Numbered from the stretch's first letter, positions 6,545 through 14,527 are shown. The stretch is 64,000 bases of DNA from Cronobacter sakazakii (GCF_000982825.1 NZ_CP011047.1:1-64000), one strand, 5' to 3'. The notes: generated from the letters alone by a model not told the origin. Made by a program: numbers and translations.

Positions 6545-7120
6545 CTAGGCTGCTTTTCCGTTTTCGCATTTCAGCGCCTCCATGCGTTTCCGGCCATACG
6601 CCATAAGCTCGTCGCGCTCAACAGTCGTCATCCGGCATTCGCCAGCTCGCGGCCACGGGTGCCAGATGATGAGCATCGAGCCTTTGTTGTTGCCGTTTAC
6701 CGGCTTGCCCGTGCTTGCGTTCAGAAATGAGAGCCGCCCGCCAGTAATGAACCTGACCTCATGCGCTGTCTTGATAGCCTCTTTGAACCACTGGACAGAG
6801 GTATCAGCAGGCAGAAGCATCACGCAGCCAACACTGTGATCTGCATTCTCCTGTGCGGCCTTCTTAACGAAAGGCATCGGTGCACTGTATGGAGGGTTCA
6901 GCCACGCGTAAGCCCGCCCAACTCCGATAGGCATTTTCGAGAGCCAATTCGCTTCGAGCGTGTTTTCCATTTCATCAATGAACCTGGTGCAAAGCGCATT
7001 ACTTTGGCTGGCTGCTGCATCAAGGAAAAACGGGAACTCGCTCCGTAACGCCCGGTAGATTTCCGGCGGGGTTTGCCAGAGGTCTTTTATCTCAACTGGC
7101 GTGTTTGATTTGTCTGTCAT
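6545..7120 (-). CDS. Phage DNA N6-adenine methyltransferase
   Basis: 191 residues of the phage N6A-MTase type. WQTPPEIYRAL at the start, the catalytic AWLNPPYSAP motif (NPPY) near residue 72 and VMLLPADTSVQWF are visible. It would transfer a methyl group from S-adenosylmethionine to adenine in DNA, perhaps shielding phage DNA from restriction or altering GATC-dependent control. It overlaps the ninB stop by four bases. Confidence 0.92.
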   Translation of the reverse strand: MTDKSNTPVEIKDLWQTPPEIYRALRSEFPFFLDAAASQSNALCTRFIDEMENTLEANWLSKMPIGVGRAYAWLNPPYSAPMPFVKKAAQENADHSVGCVMLLPADTSVQWFKEAIKTAHEVRFITGGRLSFLNASTGKPVNGNNKGSMLIIWHPWPRAGECRMTTVERDELMAYGRKRMEALKCENGKAA

Positions 7121-7557
7121 GCCGTCACCTTCCTTCCTGTTCGTTTAGCCCACTCAATCGCTTCCTGAGCGTCCTCACTCCACCGGACGTCTCTCTCTGC
7201 ACCGAACGCGTGAATCAGCTCCAGAAGCTCGCTGAATTCGCTTACGCGCATCTTTGAGGTCGACTGGCCGAGCACGACAAAACCGCCTTTAATCCCCGGC
7301 GCTGAGCGTTGGCCTTTAAGCGCCGCCGTGAAGATGTGCTTCCAGTCTTCGCTATCCAGCTTCATGCCATGCCAGACGACCTGCTCAGACACATCGCGCA
7401 GGGTCGCCCAAAGACGCTTGTTCTGCTCTATTGAGCGCGTCTTTTCCTGAATGGTTACGATGAGAGGTCTTTCCGGGTCGGGGTAAAGCTGCTGGATGGT
7501 GCGGATTGCGTTTTGCTGGACTAGCGGTGTGCGAATTTCAAAAGTTTGTTTTCTCAT
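7117..7557 (-). CDS. ninB: NinB recombination protein (Orf family)
   Basis: 146 residues of the lambda Orf/NinB family, a single-strand-DNA binding mediator that can stand in for RecFOR in Red recombination. Family signs include KTRSIEQNKRLWATLRDVSE, DWKHIFTAALKGQR and GFVVLGQSTSKM. It opens the nin region and pairs functionally with ninG and the RecT/exonuclease genes. Confidence 0.93.
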   Translation of the reverse strand: MRKQTFEIRTPLVQQNAIRTIQQLYPDPERPLIVTIQEKTRSIEQNKRLWATLRDVSEQVVWHGMKLDSEDWKHIFTAALKGQRSAPGIKGGFVVLGQSTSKMRVSEFSELLELIHAFGAERDVRWSEDAQEAIEWAKRTGRKVTA

Positions 7558-7693
7558 TCCTCTTCTCCAGCTTAATCAGTACGAATGCACTGCGCAGCAG
7601 AATCAGCGCGTCAGTGAACATCAGGCCGTCCTGTTTAACGATGGCCGCGAACATGAAGCACAGGCCGATGAAGACCAGCATTATGATGCTCAT
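7538..7693 (-). CDS. Small phage membrane protein
   Basis: 51 residues (start ATG 7693 after GGAGATGAGGG). The first 18 residues are a hydrophobic segment (MSIIMLVFIGLCFMFAAIV) and the tail is basic. It shares ATGA with the preceding gene and overlaps ninB. No known function. Confidence 0.6.
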   Translation of the reverse strand: MSIIMLVFIGLCFMFAAIVKQDGLMFTDALILLRSAFVLIKLEKRNEKTNF

Positions 7694-8175
7694 ACCCTCA
7701 TCTCCTGCCGCACCGCGCGCAGCTGCTGATTGATAAACGCCGTCATGGGGTTTGAGCATCCGAACTTGCATAACTCATGCGCTGCGACATACAGGAATGA
7801 ACCCTGGTGCTCGCTGCACTTCTCCGAGTTGTAGCGCTCAATACGTCCTGAATCGTGTTCGTCACGGAGAATGCGCTGTACTGCGCCCATATCTATGCCG
7901 GTGCCCTCTGAAACCTGGCGGGACGATACCGGACCATGTTCAGTGACGTATTCGCGGATACGCTGGCGACTCGTTTTACCTTCACTAAGTTCATAAAGGC
8001 GGCAGCGTGTTCCCATGCCGGTGCTTGCAGAGCGTACCAATGCGCCCTCTCGCACAAGACCACAGACTATGGCGGCCACACGGTCGCCCTTTCCGCCGAG
8101 CTCCTCAACGAGCTGCTTGACTGTGCCTTTCCGGTTCATTTCGAACCAGGTCATAATTTGCAACTTGGTTATCAT
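7690..8175 (-). CDS. Winged-helix phage protein
   Basis: 161 residues with what look like two helix-turn-helix units, one near residues 15-55 (GTVKQLVEELGGKGDRVAAI) and one near 75-110 (GPVSSRQVSEGTGIDMGAVQ). This suggests a DNA-binding regulator or replication accessory. GGAG lies seven bases upstream of the start. It sits between the primase-helicase block and the nin genes, where lambdoid phages carry variable genes. Confidence 0.7.
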   Translation of the reverse strand: MITKLQIMTWFEMNRKGTVKQLVEELGGKGDRVAAIVCGLVREGALVRSASTGMGTRCRLYELSEGKTSRQRIREYVTEHGPVSSRQVSEGTGIDMGAVQRILRDEHDSGRIERYNSEKCSEHQGSFLYVAAHELCKFGCSNPMTAFINQQLRAVRQEMRV

Positions 8176-8188
8176 GATGAGTCTCCGC

Positions 8189-8332
8189 TCAATACCTCGC
8201 CTTACTGATTGCCTGAAGCATTATCAGCTGGCTGGTAAAGAGATATCGTTTGGTGAGTGTTTCGATGTCGATGAAGCGAGGAGTGCCGATGTATCTGGCG
8301 ATGGTGTCTATGTCGTCGAGGGTTATTTGCAT
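8189..8332 (-). CDS. 47-residue phage protein
   Basis: Frame from ATG 8332: MQITLDDIDTIARYIGTPRF and onward, ending KARY. It overlaps the end of the upstream gene by ten bases, as is common in this operon, but the ribosome binding site is poor. No family recognised. Confidence 0.5.
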   Translation of the reverse strand: MQITLDDIDTIARYIGTPRFIDIETLTKRYLFTSQLIMLQAISKARY

Positions 8333-9111
8333 GGCGGCTCGGGGAGCGGTTGCCAGTGAGTCGCCTTATATCTGTGAATAGAGCTACTGATATAGAAATG
8401 CGCGTCCTCGAAACTTTCTAATTGACCAATGCAAGTGTCGCCATGCTCGTCTGTCAGTAAAACATTTACGTATGTATCAGGCATCCGCTCGCTGCATGGA
8501 ATCCAGCCATCAGGCTCCCCGGATGAACCATGCGTCATGGCTTCCTGCAGACGGTCAAGCTTCACGTATTCCCGCGCCGAATAACCATCTTTAATCCAGG
8601 CGGCAGCGACTTTTGCCGAGGTTGTATAGTCGTAACACTCGCCACACTTGGTAAGAAGCTCGTACAGGTCAGCGACTGGCGTACACTCGAAACCATCGCT
8701 GCCACCAACAACCTTACCTGCCAGCGATTCGAACTGCTGCGAGGTGGTGTCGGCTTGTGCCTGCTCGGCTTCCATCATTTGCTCATACTCAGCAATCTGT
8801 GGGTCATACGGCAGAGAGTCGTCATCAGCACCAGGCGCGGGCGGTGCTGTGCAATCACATTCAATGAGAATTGGCTCTCCCCATGGCTGCACCCCGCCGC
8901 TATCGGCTAATCCAGTGTTGCCGCATTTTGGGCAAACGGCTGATTCTTCCTTCTCCCGCTCTTTGCGCAGCGCCAGAAGCTCATCCATCGCCACAATGCC
9001 AAGGCCAAACATGTCGTACTGCTCTTTGTCTTCTACCGGGTCATAGTCCTGCTGCCAGCATTCAAATGCGTTACGCAGGTCTTTGGCCTGTTCTGTGCTA
9101 ATAGTGCTCAT
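8323..9111 (-). CDS. DUF551-containing phage protein
   Basis: 262 residues from the ATG at 9111 (AGGAT ten bases upstream); an upstream in-frame ATG at 9159 lies inside the helicase gene. The middle has a CPKCGNTG...CDC zinc-knuckle-like part. The C-terminus (GWIPCSERMPD, VNVLLTDEHGD, ATHWQPLPEPP) is a DUF551 domain, frequent in lambdoid early regions. Function unknown. The join of domains suggests a mosaic gene of the Ea22 kind. Confidence 0.8.
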   Translation of the reverse strand: MSTISTEQAKDLRNAFECWQQDYDPVEDKEQYDMFGLGIVAMDELLALRKEREKEESAVCPKCGNTGLADSGGVQPWGEPILIECDCTAPPAPGADDDSLPYDPQIAEYEQMMEAEQAQADTTSQQFESLAGKVVGGSDGFECTPVADLYELLTKCGECYDYTTSAKVAAAWIKDGYSAREYVKLDRLQEAMTHGSSGEPDGWIPCSERMPDTYVNVLLTDEHGDTCIGQLESFEDAHFYISSSIHRYKATHWQPLPEPPCK

Positions 9112-9128
9112 GGTTAATCCTTGTGATG

Positions 9129-11009
9129 TCAGATTTGAGAAACGTTTTCCTGCTGCCACACCTCGTCATACTCCGACTTGGGCATGTTAGCGACGTAGTT
9201 GTATGGGGATGCGCCTTCGACCTGTAGAAACTGGTGAGACTGGTCGTCGAGAAACAGCGGTACGCCACCTTCCCAGCCTTCTCCGTTTCGCTGCTTTTCC
9301 AACATCAGAACAGATGCCGGAGCGGCTAACAGTTGCTGGTCTTTATCGTTGAGTTGCTCACCCGCCTGGACGCGGTGTAGCGCTCTCTCCCGGCCTTTGT
9401 TACGCCAGATGATAAACAGGTTGTCTGTGAGGTCGGTGATGGCACCAGAGCCTTTCACATCCATTTTGCCAGTGGGCTTTTCCTCGCTGTCTCCTTTGCG
9501 GGAGTGAGTGACGAGGATGATGTGAGAGTTGGTCTTGTTCTTGAAGTCGCACAGTGCGTCGACAAACGCCTTCTGCCCGTTGTAATCGTCATCGCCGATG
9601 CCGCACTTCATGAGGCTGTCGATGATGAAAAGCCGGATTCCATATCGGCGGCGGGCATAGGTGAATATTTCGATGAGGCGTTCAGCTTTCGCCGTTCCAG
9701 TCAGACCGAATAACCATAACCGGTCATCGTAGAAGTTGAATGCCGACTCAATCTCCAGAACTGGAGGCATCTTGCAGCATGTAGCCTGGCGCGTAAGGCG
9801 CTTAAGCAGTATGCCGGGCTTAAGCTCCAGCGAAGCAACGCATGTTTTTACGCCCTGCCTCATGGCTTCCAGAGCCATATGACCGACGACTTCCGTTTTT
9901 CCATGGCCGTTAACGCCGTTGACAAGCGTCAACTCGGCTTCGCGAAACTGGAAGTTATAGGTCAGAGATTCCCATGGAGGATTGAACAGGTATTGCTGCT
10001 TACCGTAGAAGGCGTTGATGGTGTCCTGGTAAAACTCGCGGGCGCTGTAGAGTTCTTCCGGGTCAAAGAATGCGGCACCGCCTAGACACTGCCAGATTTC
10101 ATCTTCGGAGATGCCGTCCATCAGGCACTCGTTGATGTCCTTGCGTGGTAACTTGACCATCCGGCAGCGATGTTCACCGAGTCGGCTGGCTATCTCTCTG
10201 GCGGCTTCCTGCCCCACTTCGTCGTTGTCCATTGATATCCAGATTTCTTCGAAGCGGTCGAGATTGTGAAACTCAAACTCAATCCATTGCTGCTTAGCGC
10301 CCTTGCCGCCACCGAAAGGCACTGACAGTGCGTTTATGCCGTACTGTGAGTAGCTCATGCAGTCGATTTCACCTTCGCACAGAACAACCGACCGCACTTT
10401 GCTGTCCAGCGCCTGCCAGCCAAAAAGACAGGGCTCGCAGTCTCCTTCGGCCATGATGACCTTCTTGCCATTCGGTCGCTCGGTGCTGATGCGTTTGACC
10501 TGAATCAGCTCACCATCGCGCTTGTACGGGAATACCAGAGCGTCCAGCTCTCTCTCGCCGTTCCACACCTTGCCACTGACGACTTCAAAAGCTTTCGCCG
10601 TTTCCGGAGAGATGCCGCGTGATTTGAGGTATTCGATGTGATGCTCGGTTTTATTGCAGTATCGGGCGACTTTCTTTCGGTCAGGACGGGAGAATTTCTT
10701 TTCGCGCTTTGCGTCGAAGTGGTGGTCGTCATCGCGGATGCCGAGAAACGCTTTGGCCTCCTGCATCGCCTGATGGAGGCTGATACCACGACACGCCATC
10801 CACAGGTCAAGCATGTCACCGCCATCTCCTTCAGCAAAGTCAGCCCATTTCTTTTTGCCGTTGAGGTTTACTTTCAGGCTGGAGCCTTTGTCGCCGTGGA
10901 CATTGCCCGCCACCCACTCATGCCCGTCTTTCTTGCCGTTCGGCAACAGGTGCGGCGCTACCCTGTCAACCTGCGACCACAGCAGGTCACTTAGTTCGCT
11001 AGGTGTCAT
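9129..11009 (-). CDS. Replicative primase-helicase (Toprim plus DnaB-like)
   Basis: 626 residues from the ATG at 11009, which overlaps the preceding stop (TGATG). A Toprim fold lies around residues 205-300, with the acidic Glu in VVLCEGEIDC and the pair in WISMDNDEVG. A RecA-fold DnaB-type helicase follows, with Walker A VNGVNGHGKT near 363-372 and Walker B LFIIDSL near 460. It would unwind and prime phage DNA at the origin. An N-terminal four-cysteine zinc finger, as in T7 gp4, is not evident. It replaces the P gene of lambda and lies next to the O-like gene. Confidence 0.92.
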   Translation of the reverse strand: MTPSELSDLLWSQVDRVAPHLLPNGKKDGHEWVAGNVHGDKGSSLKVNLNGKKKWADFAEGDGGDMLDLWMACRGISLHQAMQEAKAFLGIRDDDHHFDAKREKKFSRPDRKKVARYCNKTEHHIEYLKSRGISPETAKAFEVVSGKVWNGERELDALVFPYKRDGELIQVKRISTERPNGKKVIMAEGDCEPCLFGWQALDSKVRSVVLCEGEIDCMSYSQYGINALSVPFGGGKGAKQQWIEFEFHNLDRFEEIWISMDNDEVGQEAAREIASRLGEHRCRMVKLPRKDINECLMDGISEDEIWQCLGGAAFFDPEELYSAREFYQDTINAFYGKQQYLFNPPWESLTYNFQFREAELTLVNGVNGHGKTEVVGHMALEAMRQGVKTCVASLELKPGILLKRLTRQATCCKMPPVLEIESAFNFYDDRLWLFGLTGTAKAERLIEIFTYARRRYGIRLFIIDSLMKCGIGDDDYNGQKAFVDALCDFKNKTNSHIILVTHSRKGDSEEKPTGKMDVKGSGAITDLTDNLFIIWRNKGRERALHRVQAGEQLNDKDQQLLAAPASVLMLEKQRNGEGWEGGVPLFLDDQSHQFLQVEGASPYNYVANMPKSEYDEVWQQENVSQI

Positions 11010-11116
11010 CAAACTGACCTCAGATCCAGACGGTTAAACCAGAATTCAACGAATGCAGGACTTAGCCAGCCATGGTTATAGCCAGCGATGAGTAACGCTT
11101 TGATTCTGGATTTCAT
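11009..11116 (-). CDS. 35-residue hydrophobic phage peptide
   Basis: MKSRIKALLIAGYNHGWLSP and 15 further residues. AGGTGAG precedes the ATG. Very short proteins of this kind (Lys/Arg start, hydrophobic core, aromatic end) are often found next to replication genes in lambdoid phages. Function unknown. It is tightly packed between the two replication genes. Confidence 0.65.
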   Translation of the reverse strand: MKSRIKALLIAGYNHGWLSPAFVEFWFNRLDLRSV

Positions 11117-11119
11117 GTC

Positions 11120-11872
11120 TCACCTGTCGAAGAATACATAACCGGTTTTCGACACGGTGATTGCGGATGATGGTTTTGAGAAAGATTTTGAAGTACGGGA
11201 TTTTTGAAAACCCCTGGCATTTCTGAGCCAAGTATTCAGGGCGCGATTCCAGTCAATGAATTTGCTTCCCTTGCTAAGGTGGTGGTCGGTGAACTTTTCA
11301 AATTCTTCCTGCAAGGAAATGCCGTATTCATTTGCCATCTTTTGGTGGGCTTCACTCGGTGAGAATCCTTCCGGCATTACCGTAGATTTTTTCTTGCTCT
11401 CTAAAGGTTCTTTGACTGGTTCAAAAGAGTGACTGGTTCTGGTGCCAGCAGGCGGCACAGGGGGTGTGCTTTCTGACGACACAGGGGTGCTTTCTGACGA
11501 CACAGGGGTGCTTTCTGACGACACAGGGGTGCTTTCTGACGACCCACCTGAGGTTTTTGGCGGCACAGGGGGTGTGCTTTCTGACGGCACAGGGGTAGAT
11601 GTTAAATGCAGGCGGTAAACGTTGGAGGTATTACCTTTCCCGTTGTTAACCCCAAGCCGGTTTTCCTTGGTCATGAGACCGAGTTTTATTAACGCAGATA
11701 TGTGTTCTTTTACGGCGCTCTTACTACATTCGCAGTGGTCAGCAATATGTTGGTATGAAGGCCAGCATTCACCGTTATCATTGGCGTTATCGGCAAGTTT
11801 AATCAGAACCAGTTTTCTCAGTGGGTTGCCAACCTTTATATTCATGGCCTTAGCCATAAGATTCATGCTCAT
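11120..11872 (-). CDS. O-like replication initiator with N-terminal winged helix
   Basis: 250 residues. The N-terminal 75 residues form a helix-turn-helix domain of the HTH_36 kind (ECWPSYQHIADHCECSKSAV). The middle is a low-complexity Ser/Thr/Pro linker made of repeats SSESTPV. The C-terminus (HHLSKGSKFIDWNRALNTWL, then RNARGF) resembles DnaT/gp18-type replication proteins. The linker repeats are encoded by DNA iterons, so, as in lambda O, the origin lies inside the gene. It would bind the iterons and load the primase-helicase made by the next large gene. Confidence 0.85.
   Translation of the reverse strand: MSMNLMAKAMNIKVGNPLRKLVLIKLADNANDNGECWPSYQHIADHCECSKSAVKEHISALIKLGLMTKENRLGVNNGKGNTSNVYRLHLTSTPVPSESTPPVPPKTSGGSSESTPVSSESTPVSSESTPVSSESTPPVPPAGTRTSHSFEPVKEPLESKKKSTVMPEGFSPSEAHQKMANEYGISLQEEFEKFTDHHLSKGSKFIDWNRALNTWLRNARGFQKSRTSKSFSKPSSAITVSKTGYVFFDR
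11455..11600. repeat. ori: Iteron array, predicted replication origin
   Basis: Three exact tandem 21-bp copies of ACACAGGGGTGCTTTCTGAC-G occupy 11479-11541. They are flanked by two longer variants containing ACAGGGGGTGTGCTTTCTGAC (starting near 11456 and 11563) and a partial copy after 11586. An A/T-rich tract follows at about 11385-11440. Iterons within the initiator gene next to AT-rich DNA are the lambda origin plan. Confidence 0.8.
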
Positions 11873-12012
11873 TTTGACTTCTCCGAAGTTTTGTGCCTGT
11901 TAAGTATTTCTCTCAGTGTCACAGCTATTTCTGGATTAACCCCCTGATAAAACTGGTCACGTAGCACATCTTTTCGGTGATTAACGCGTTTATTTTCCTG
12001 CGTTTTTCGCAT
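11869..12012 (-). CDS. Small basic phage protein between cII and the O-like gene
   Basis: 47 residues from the ATG at 12012 (AGGT about seven bases upstream): MRKTQENKRVNHRKDVLRDQ and onward. Its stop overlaps the start of the O-like gene (ATGA). It is basic and helical. No family recognised. Confidence 0.65.
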   Translation of the reverse strand: MRKTQENKRVNHRKDVLRDQFYQGVNPEIAVTLREILNRHKTSEKSK

Positions 12013-12034
12013 ATAATTACCTCGCTGGATGTTG

Positions 12035-12331
12035 TTAAAATTCCATTTGTATTTGATCAGAACGCTCGGTTGCCGCCGGGCGTTTTTTATTGGTGAGTCC
12101 ATCAAGCGCATACTTAAAAGCCCTGCTAATCGGACTGATGTCTGATGCCATTCCAAAAGCACACAAGACCGAAGCAATAAATCTCCAGTCCGTTCTGCTT
12201 ATCTTCGATTCATGACACCCCACCATCTTCGCCAGTCCACGCTGTGTGACCGTAGAAAGATTGATGAGTAAATCTGTCTCTGCGCGGTCGATGTCGCGCT
12301 GGGACGGCTTGCTATAACTTGCGTTTTCCAT
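12035..12331 (-). CDS. cII: CII transcriptional activator
   Basis: 98 residues, the lysogeny-promoting activator. It begins MENASYSKPSQRDIDRAETD and keeps the CII helix-turn-helix (TQRGLAKMVGCHESKISRTD, residues about 29-48) and the segment WRFIASVLCAFGM. It would bind the TTGC-N6-TTGC site at 12309-12322 and switch on cI from PRE. AGGA lies about eight bases before the ATG. Confidence 0.93.
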   Translation of the reverse strand: MENASYSKPSQRDIDRAETDLLINLSTVTQRGLAKMVGCHESKISRTDWRFIASVLCAFGMASDISPISRAFKYALDGLTNKKRPAATERSDQIQMEF

Positions 12332-12341
12332 TCGGTATTCT
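12309..12341 (+). promoter_or_regulatory. PRE promoter with CII site
   Basis: TTGC-TATAAC-TTGC at 12309-12322 is a perfect CII recognition pair with a six-base gap, placed at the start of cII as in lambda. A possible -10 TATTCT follows at 12336-12341. Transcription would run rightwards, antisense to cro, into cI. Confidence 0.75.
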
Positions 12342-12364
12342 TCCTTTGTTGTTTAGATACGTGC

Positions 12365-12382
12365 GCAGACCGTGGGGTCTGC
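12365..12382 (-). terminator. tR1-like hairpin
   Basis: GCAGACC-N4-GGTCTGC between nutR and cII. There is no T-run, so it is either Rho-aided or a weak terminator overridden by N. Confidence 0.5.
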
Positions 12383-12396
12383 CACTTAAATGAGTT

Positions 12397-12431
12397 ACCG
12401 CGTTGTCGGCGGTTCAAATTGATAAAGAGCG
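12397..12431 (-). promoter_or_regulatory. nutR antitermination site
   Basis: On the minus strand boxA CGCTCTTTATC (12431-12421) is followed by the boxB hairpin ACCGCCGACAACGCGGT (12413-12397). The boxB is of the P22 nutR type and matches the P22-like N encoded at 14870. Confidence 0.88.
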
Positions 12432-12438
12432 GTGTTAC

Positions 12439-12666
12439 TTATGCTGCGAGAAGTTTTCTGCGGCTTAAATCAAGCAATTCAGTGGCTTGGTATTTACCGT
12501 TAGAAATCCTCTCAATCGTTTCTGCGTACTGTGTTTTCCCGAAAAATTCGGTCTTGGGGAGAAATCCGTTTTTAAGCCATTTATAGACGGCTCTTTCACT
12601 TACTCCGCAAGCCCTAGCTACTTCGGGGATGCCAATACTTTTAATCGGCTCATCTAAATGATGCAT
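12439..12666 (-). CDS. cro: Cro-type repressor
   Basis: 75 residues, first gene of the rightward operon in phage terms. A helix-turn-helix spans about residues 13-35 (IPEVARACGVSERAVYKWLK). It is read from PR, has AGAGGA before the ATG, and lies back to back with cI across the three OR operators. It would repress cI transcription and later the early promoters. Confidence 0.88.
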   Translation of the reverse strand: MHHLDEPIKSIGIPEVARACGVSERAVYKWLKNGFLPKTEFFGKTQYAETIERISNGKYQATELLDLSRRKLLAA

Positions 12667-12681
12667 GGGCTATTCCTCTTC

Positions 12682-12750
12682 GTACTTTCAGTACACATTA
12701 TGATTGAACTGAAAGTTTTTGCAAGTGGTTTACTATCGTACTCATGGTAC
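12682..12750. promoter_or_regulatory. Operator region OR with PR and PRM
   Basis: Three operators share the pattern G-ACT-N3-AGT: GTACTTTCAGTAC (12682-12694), GAACTGAAAGTTT (12706-12718) and GTACTCATGGTAC (12738-12750). PR on the minus strand has TTGCAA (12719-12724) and CATAAT (12697-12702), 16 bases apart, with the middle operator filling the spacer. PRM on the plus strand has TACTAT at 12731-12736 and no good -35, as expected for an activated promoter. The last operator covers the cI start codon. Confidence 0.8.
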
Positions 12751-13427
12751 AAACTGAAAAAGTGCGCCAAGAATTCTCCCAGCGGCTAGCGCAGGCCTGT
12801 AATGAAGCTGGGCTGGATGAACATGGACGGGGAATGGCTTTAGCCAGAGCCTTGAACGTAACTTCAAAAGCCGTCAGTAAATGGCTTAACGCTGAGGCAT
12901 TGCCACGGCAGGAGAAAATGAATGCGCTGGCTCAATTTCTGAAAGTTGACGTTGTCTGGTTGCAGCACGGGAAAAGCAGTAAACAAAGCGAATCAAACGT
13001 AAGCTATGTTGGGAAACATGAGCCAAAAGGAAATTATCCGTTGATTTCTATGGTGAAAGCTGGTGCATGGTGTGAGGCTGTAGAACCGTATTCATTGCAG
13101 GACATCACAGAATGGTACGACTCTGACGCCCATGTTGAGGGGGATGGGTTTTGGTTGCGTGTTGAAGGGGATTCCATGACATCTCCAGTTGGCATAAGCA
13201 TCCCGGAGGGAACATTAGTTCTGGTAGACACGGGCAGAGAGGCTAAAAACGGCAGCTTAGTTATAGCGAAACTGGTTGATGATAATGAAGCGACATTCAA
13301 AAAACTGATCATCGACGGCAGTCAAAAGTATCTAAAAGGCCTCAATCCTGCATGGCCAATGATACCTATCAACGGAAACTGTCGAATCATTGGCGTAGCT
13401 ATCGAAACCAAGATGCGCCTAGTTTAA
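12744..13427 (+). CDS. cI: CI repressor, self-cleaving (S24 family)
   Basis: 227 residues. A helix-turn-helix lies in residues about 30-52 (MALARALNVTSKAVSKWLNA) and a LexA/S24 peptidase domain in the C-terminal half: cleavage site Ala106-Gly107 (VKAGAWCEA), Ser144 in EGDSMTSP and Lys near 187 (ATFKKL). RecA filaments would trigger self-cleavage and prophage induction. The ATG is only seven bases after the PRM -10 element and has no ribosome binding site, so the PRM message is probably leaderless, as in lambda. A message from PRE would carry a longer 5' part. Confidence 0.95.
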   Translation: MVQTEKVRQEFSQRLAQACNEAGLDEHGRGMALARALNVTSKAVSKWLNAEALPRQEKMNALAQFLKVDVVWLQHGKSSKQSESNVSYVGKHEPKGNYPLISMVKAGAWCEAVEPYSLQDITEWYDSDAHVEGDGFWLRVEGDSMTSPVGISIPEGTLVLVDTGREAKNGSLVIAKLVDDNEATFKKLIIDGSQKYLKGLNPAWPMIPINGNCRIIGVAIETKMRLV

Positions 13428-13521
13428 GGCGCAGTGGCCTGAAGAGACGTTTGGGTGATAGTGCAGTGAGCTGATGAACTGAGTGATTGGGTGATAGACA
13501 TAAATAATTAGAGGCATGGTT

Positions 13522-14385
13522 ATGGAAGACGGTGTTTTGCAGGACATAAAAATATCATTGAGGTATGACGGTAAGGATGCTTTAAACCATGAGATAGACT
13601 TGAATTGTCTTGGTGAGTCGCTTAAGGGTTTCTCTAAAGTTCTCTCTACTGCCGCATCTTTTTCAGCAACACAAAAGTACAGCAAACTAGTTACATATCA
13701 AGAAGTTAAGGTTTATGCCAGAGAGGCTAGAGCAAACTGTTTTACTCTTGATGCTGTCCTTAACTTTGTTACCCAGAACCAGTTGTTCTCGGGGATCGCT
13801 GCAACTATACTGGGTGCAATACTTCAGTACATTTTTGCGAGAAACTCCAACAAGAAAGACGAAATGAAAGCTCTACAGCAGGTTCTTGAAAAAGCCATTG
13901 AGGCGCTAGGAAACAAGGATGCAGGAACCATCGATAAATTGATCTCAGTGATTGATAAGATGGCTGTAGAGTTACGCCAATCAGTTAGGCAGGCTGTTTC
14001 TCCTATAGGCAATACATGCGATCAGATAAGCATTGCTACCAACATTGATGGTTGCCTAGTTAAAGTGAATGAGCAAGACAAGGCTCAAATCGACAAGCTT
14101 GACGATGATGAGGTTCTTGGTCTCAGGGAGTACCGAGCTTATCTTACTGAGTTTGATGCTCAAAATATGACGGCAAAAATAATTTTAGATGGTGACGAAT
14201 CCAAGAAGAGAATTACATCTGATATTAGTGACCCCGCCGCAAGCAAGAAGAATAATCCCTATCTCAATGCTCTGAGTGCCTACATTTCCACCAAGGGAGA
14301 TGTATCTTCAATCTTTACGATTACCGCAAAAGCAACCGTAAAGAAAGGGCAGATTAATAGGCTCTTCATAGTCGACGCAAAATGA
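13522..14385 (+). CDS. Lysogeny-region protein of unknown function
   Basis: 287 residues from the ATG at 13522 (AGAGG seven bases upstream; the ATG at 13516 is too close). There is one hydrophobic segment (about residues 88-108, LFSGIAATILGAILQYIFA), a helical charged middle (KKDEMKALQQVLEKAIEAL) and a C-terminal part rich in beta-forming residues (SSIFTITAKATVKKGQINRL). It follows cI on the same strand by 94 bases and ends at a terminator, so it is probably made in the lysogen. Genes in this position are often superinfection-exclusion or defence morons. I recognise no family and make no firm assignment. Confidence 0.75.
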   Translation: MEDGVLQDIKISLRYDGKDALNHEIDLNCLGESLKGFSKVLSTAASFSATQKYSKLVTYQEVKVYAREARANCFTLDAVLNFVTQNQLFSGIAATILGAILQYIFARNSNKKDEMKALQQVLEKAIEALGNKDAGTIDKLISVIDKMAVELRQSVRQAVSPIGNTCDQISIATNIDGCLVKVNEQDKAQIDKLDDDEVLGLREYRAYLTEFDAQNMTAKIILDGDESKKRITSDISDPAASKKNNPYLNALSAYISTKGDVSSIFTITAKATVKKGQINRLFIVDAK

Positions 14386-14394
14386 TATCCATAC

Positions 14395-14418
14395 CCCGGC
14401 CACCGCGCCGGGTTTTTT
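14395..14418 (+). terminator. Terminator after the lysogeny-region gene
   Basis: CCCGGC-CACCGC-GCCGGG followed by TTTTTT, ten bases after the stop at 14385. Confidence 0.85.
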
Positions 14419-14502
14419 ATTGCCATACTCCCCTGCGCCACCTGCACTAAATGCTGACTCCTGCACAATTTCGTTACTCCTGCACCTTGCAGCCAAACCA
14501 GC

Positions 14503-14527
14503 AGCCCGCCACGGTGCGGGCTTTTTT
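14503..14527 (+). terminator. Second terminator before PL
   Basis: AGCCCGC-CACGGT-GCGGGCT with a T6 run. It insulates the lysogenic transcript from the PL operon. Confidence 0.85.
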
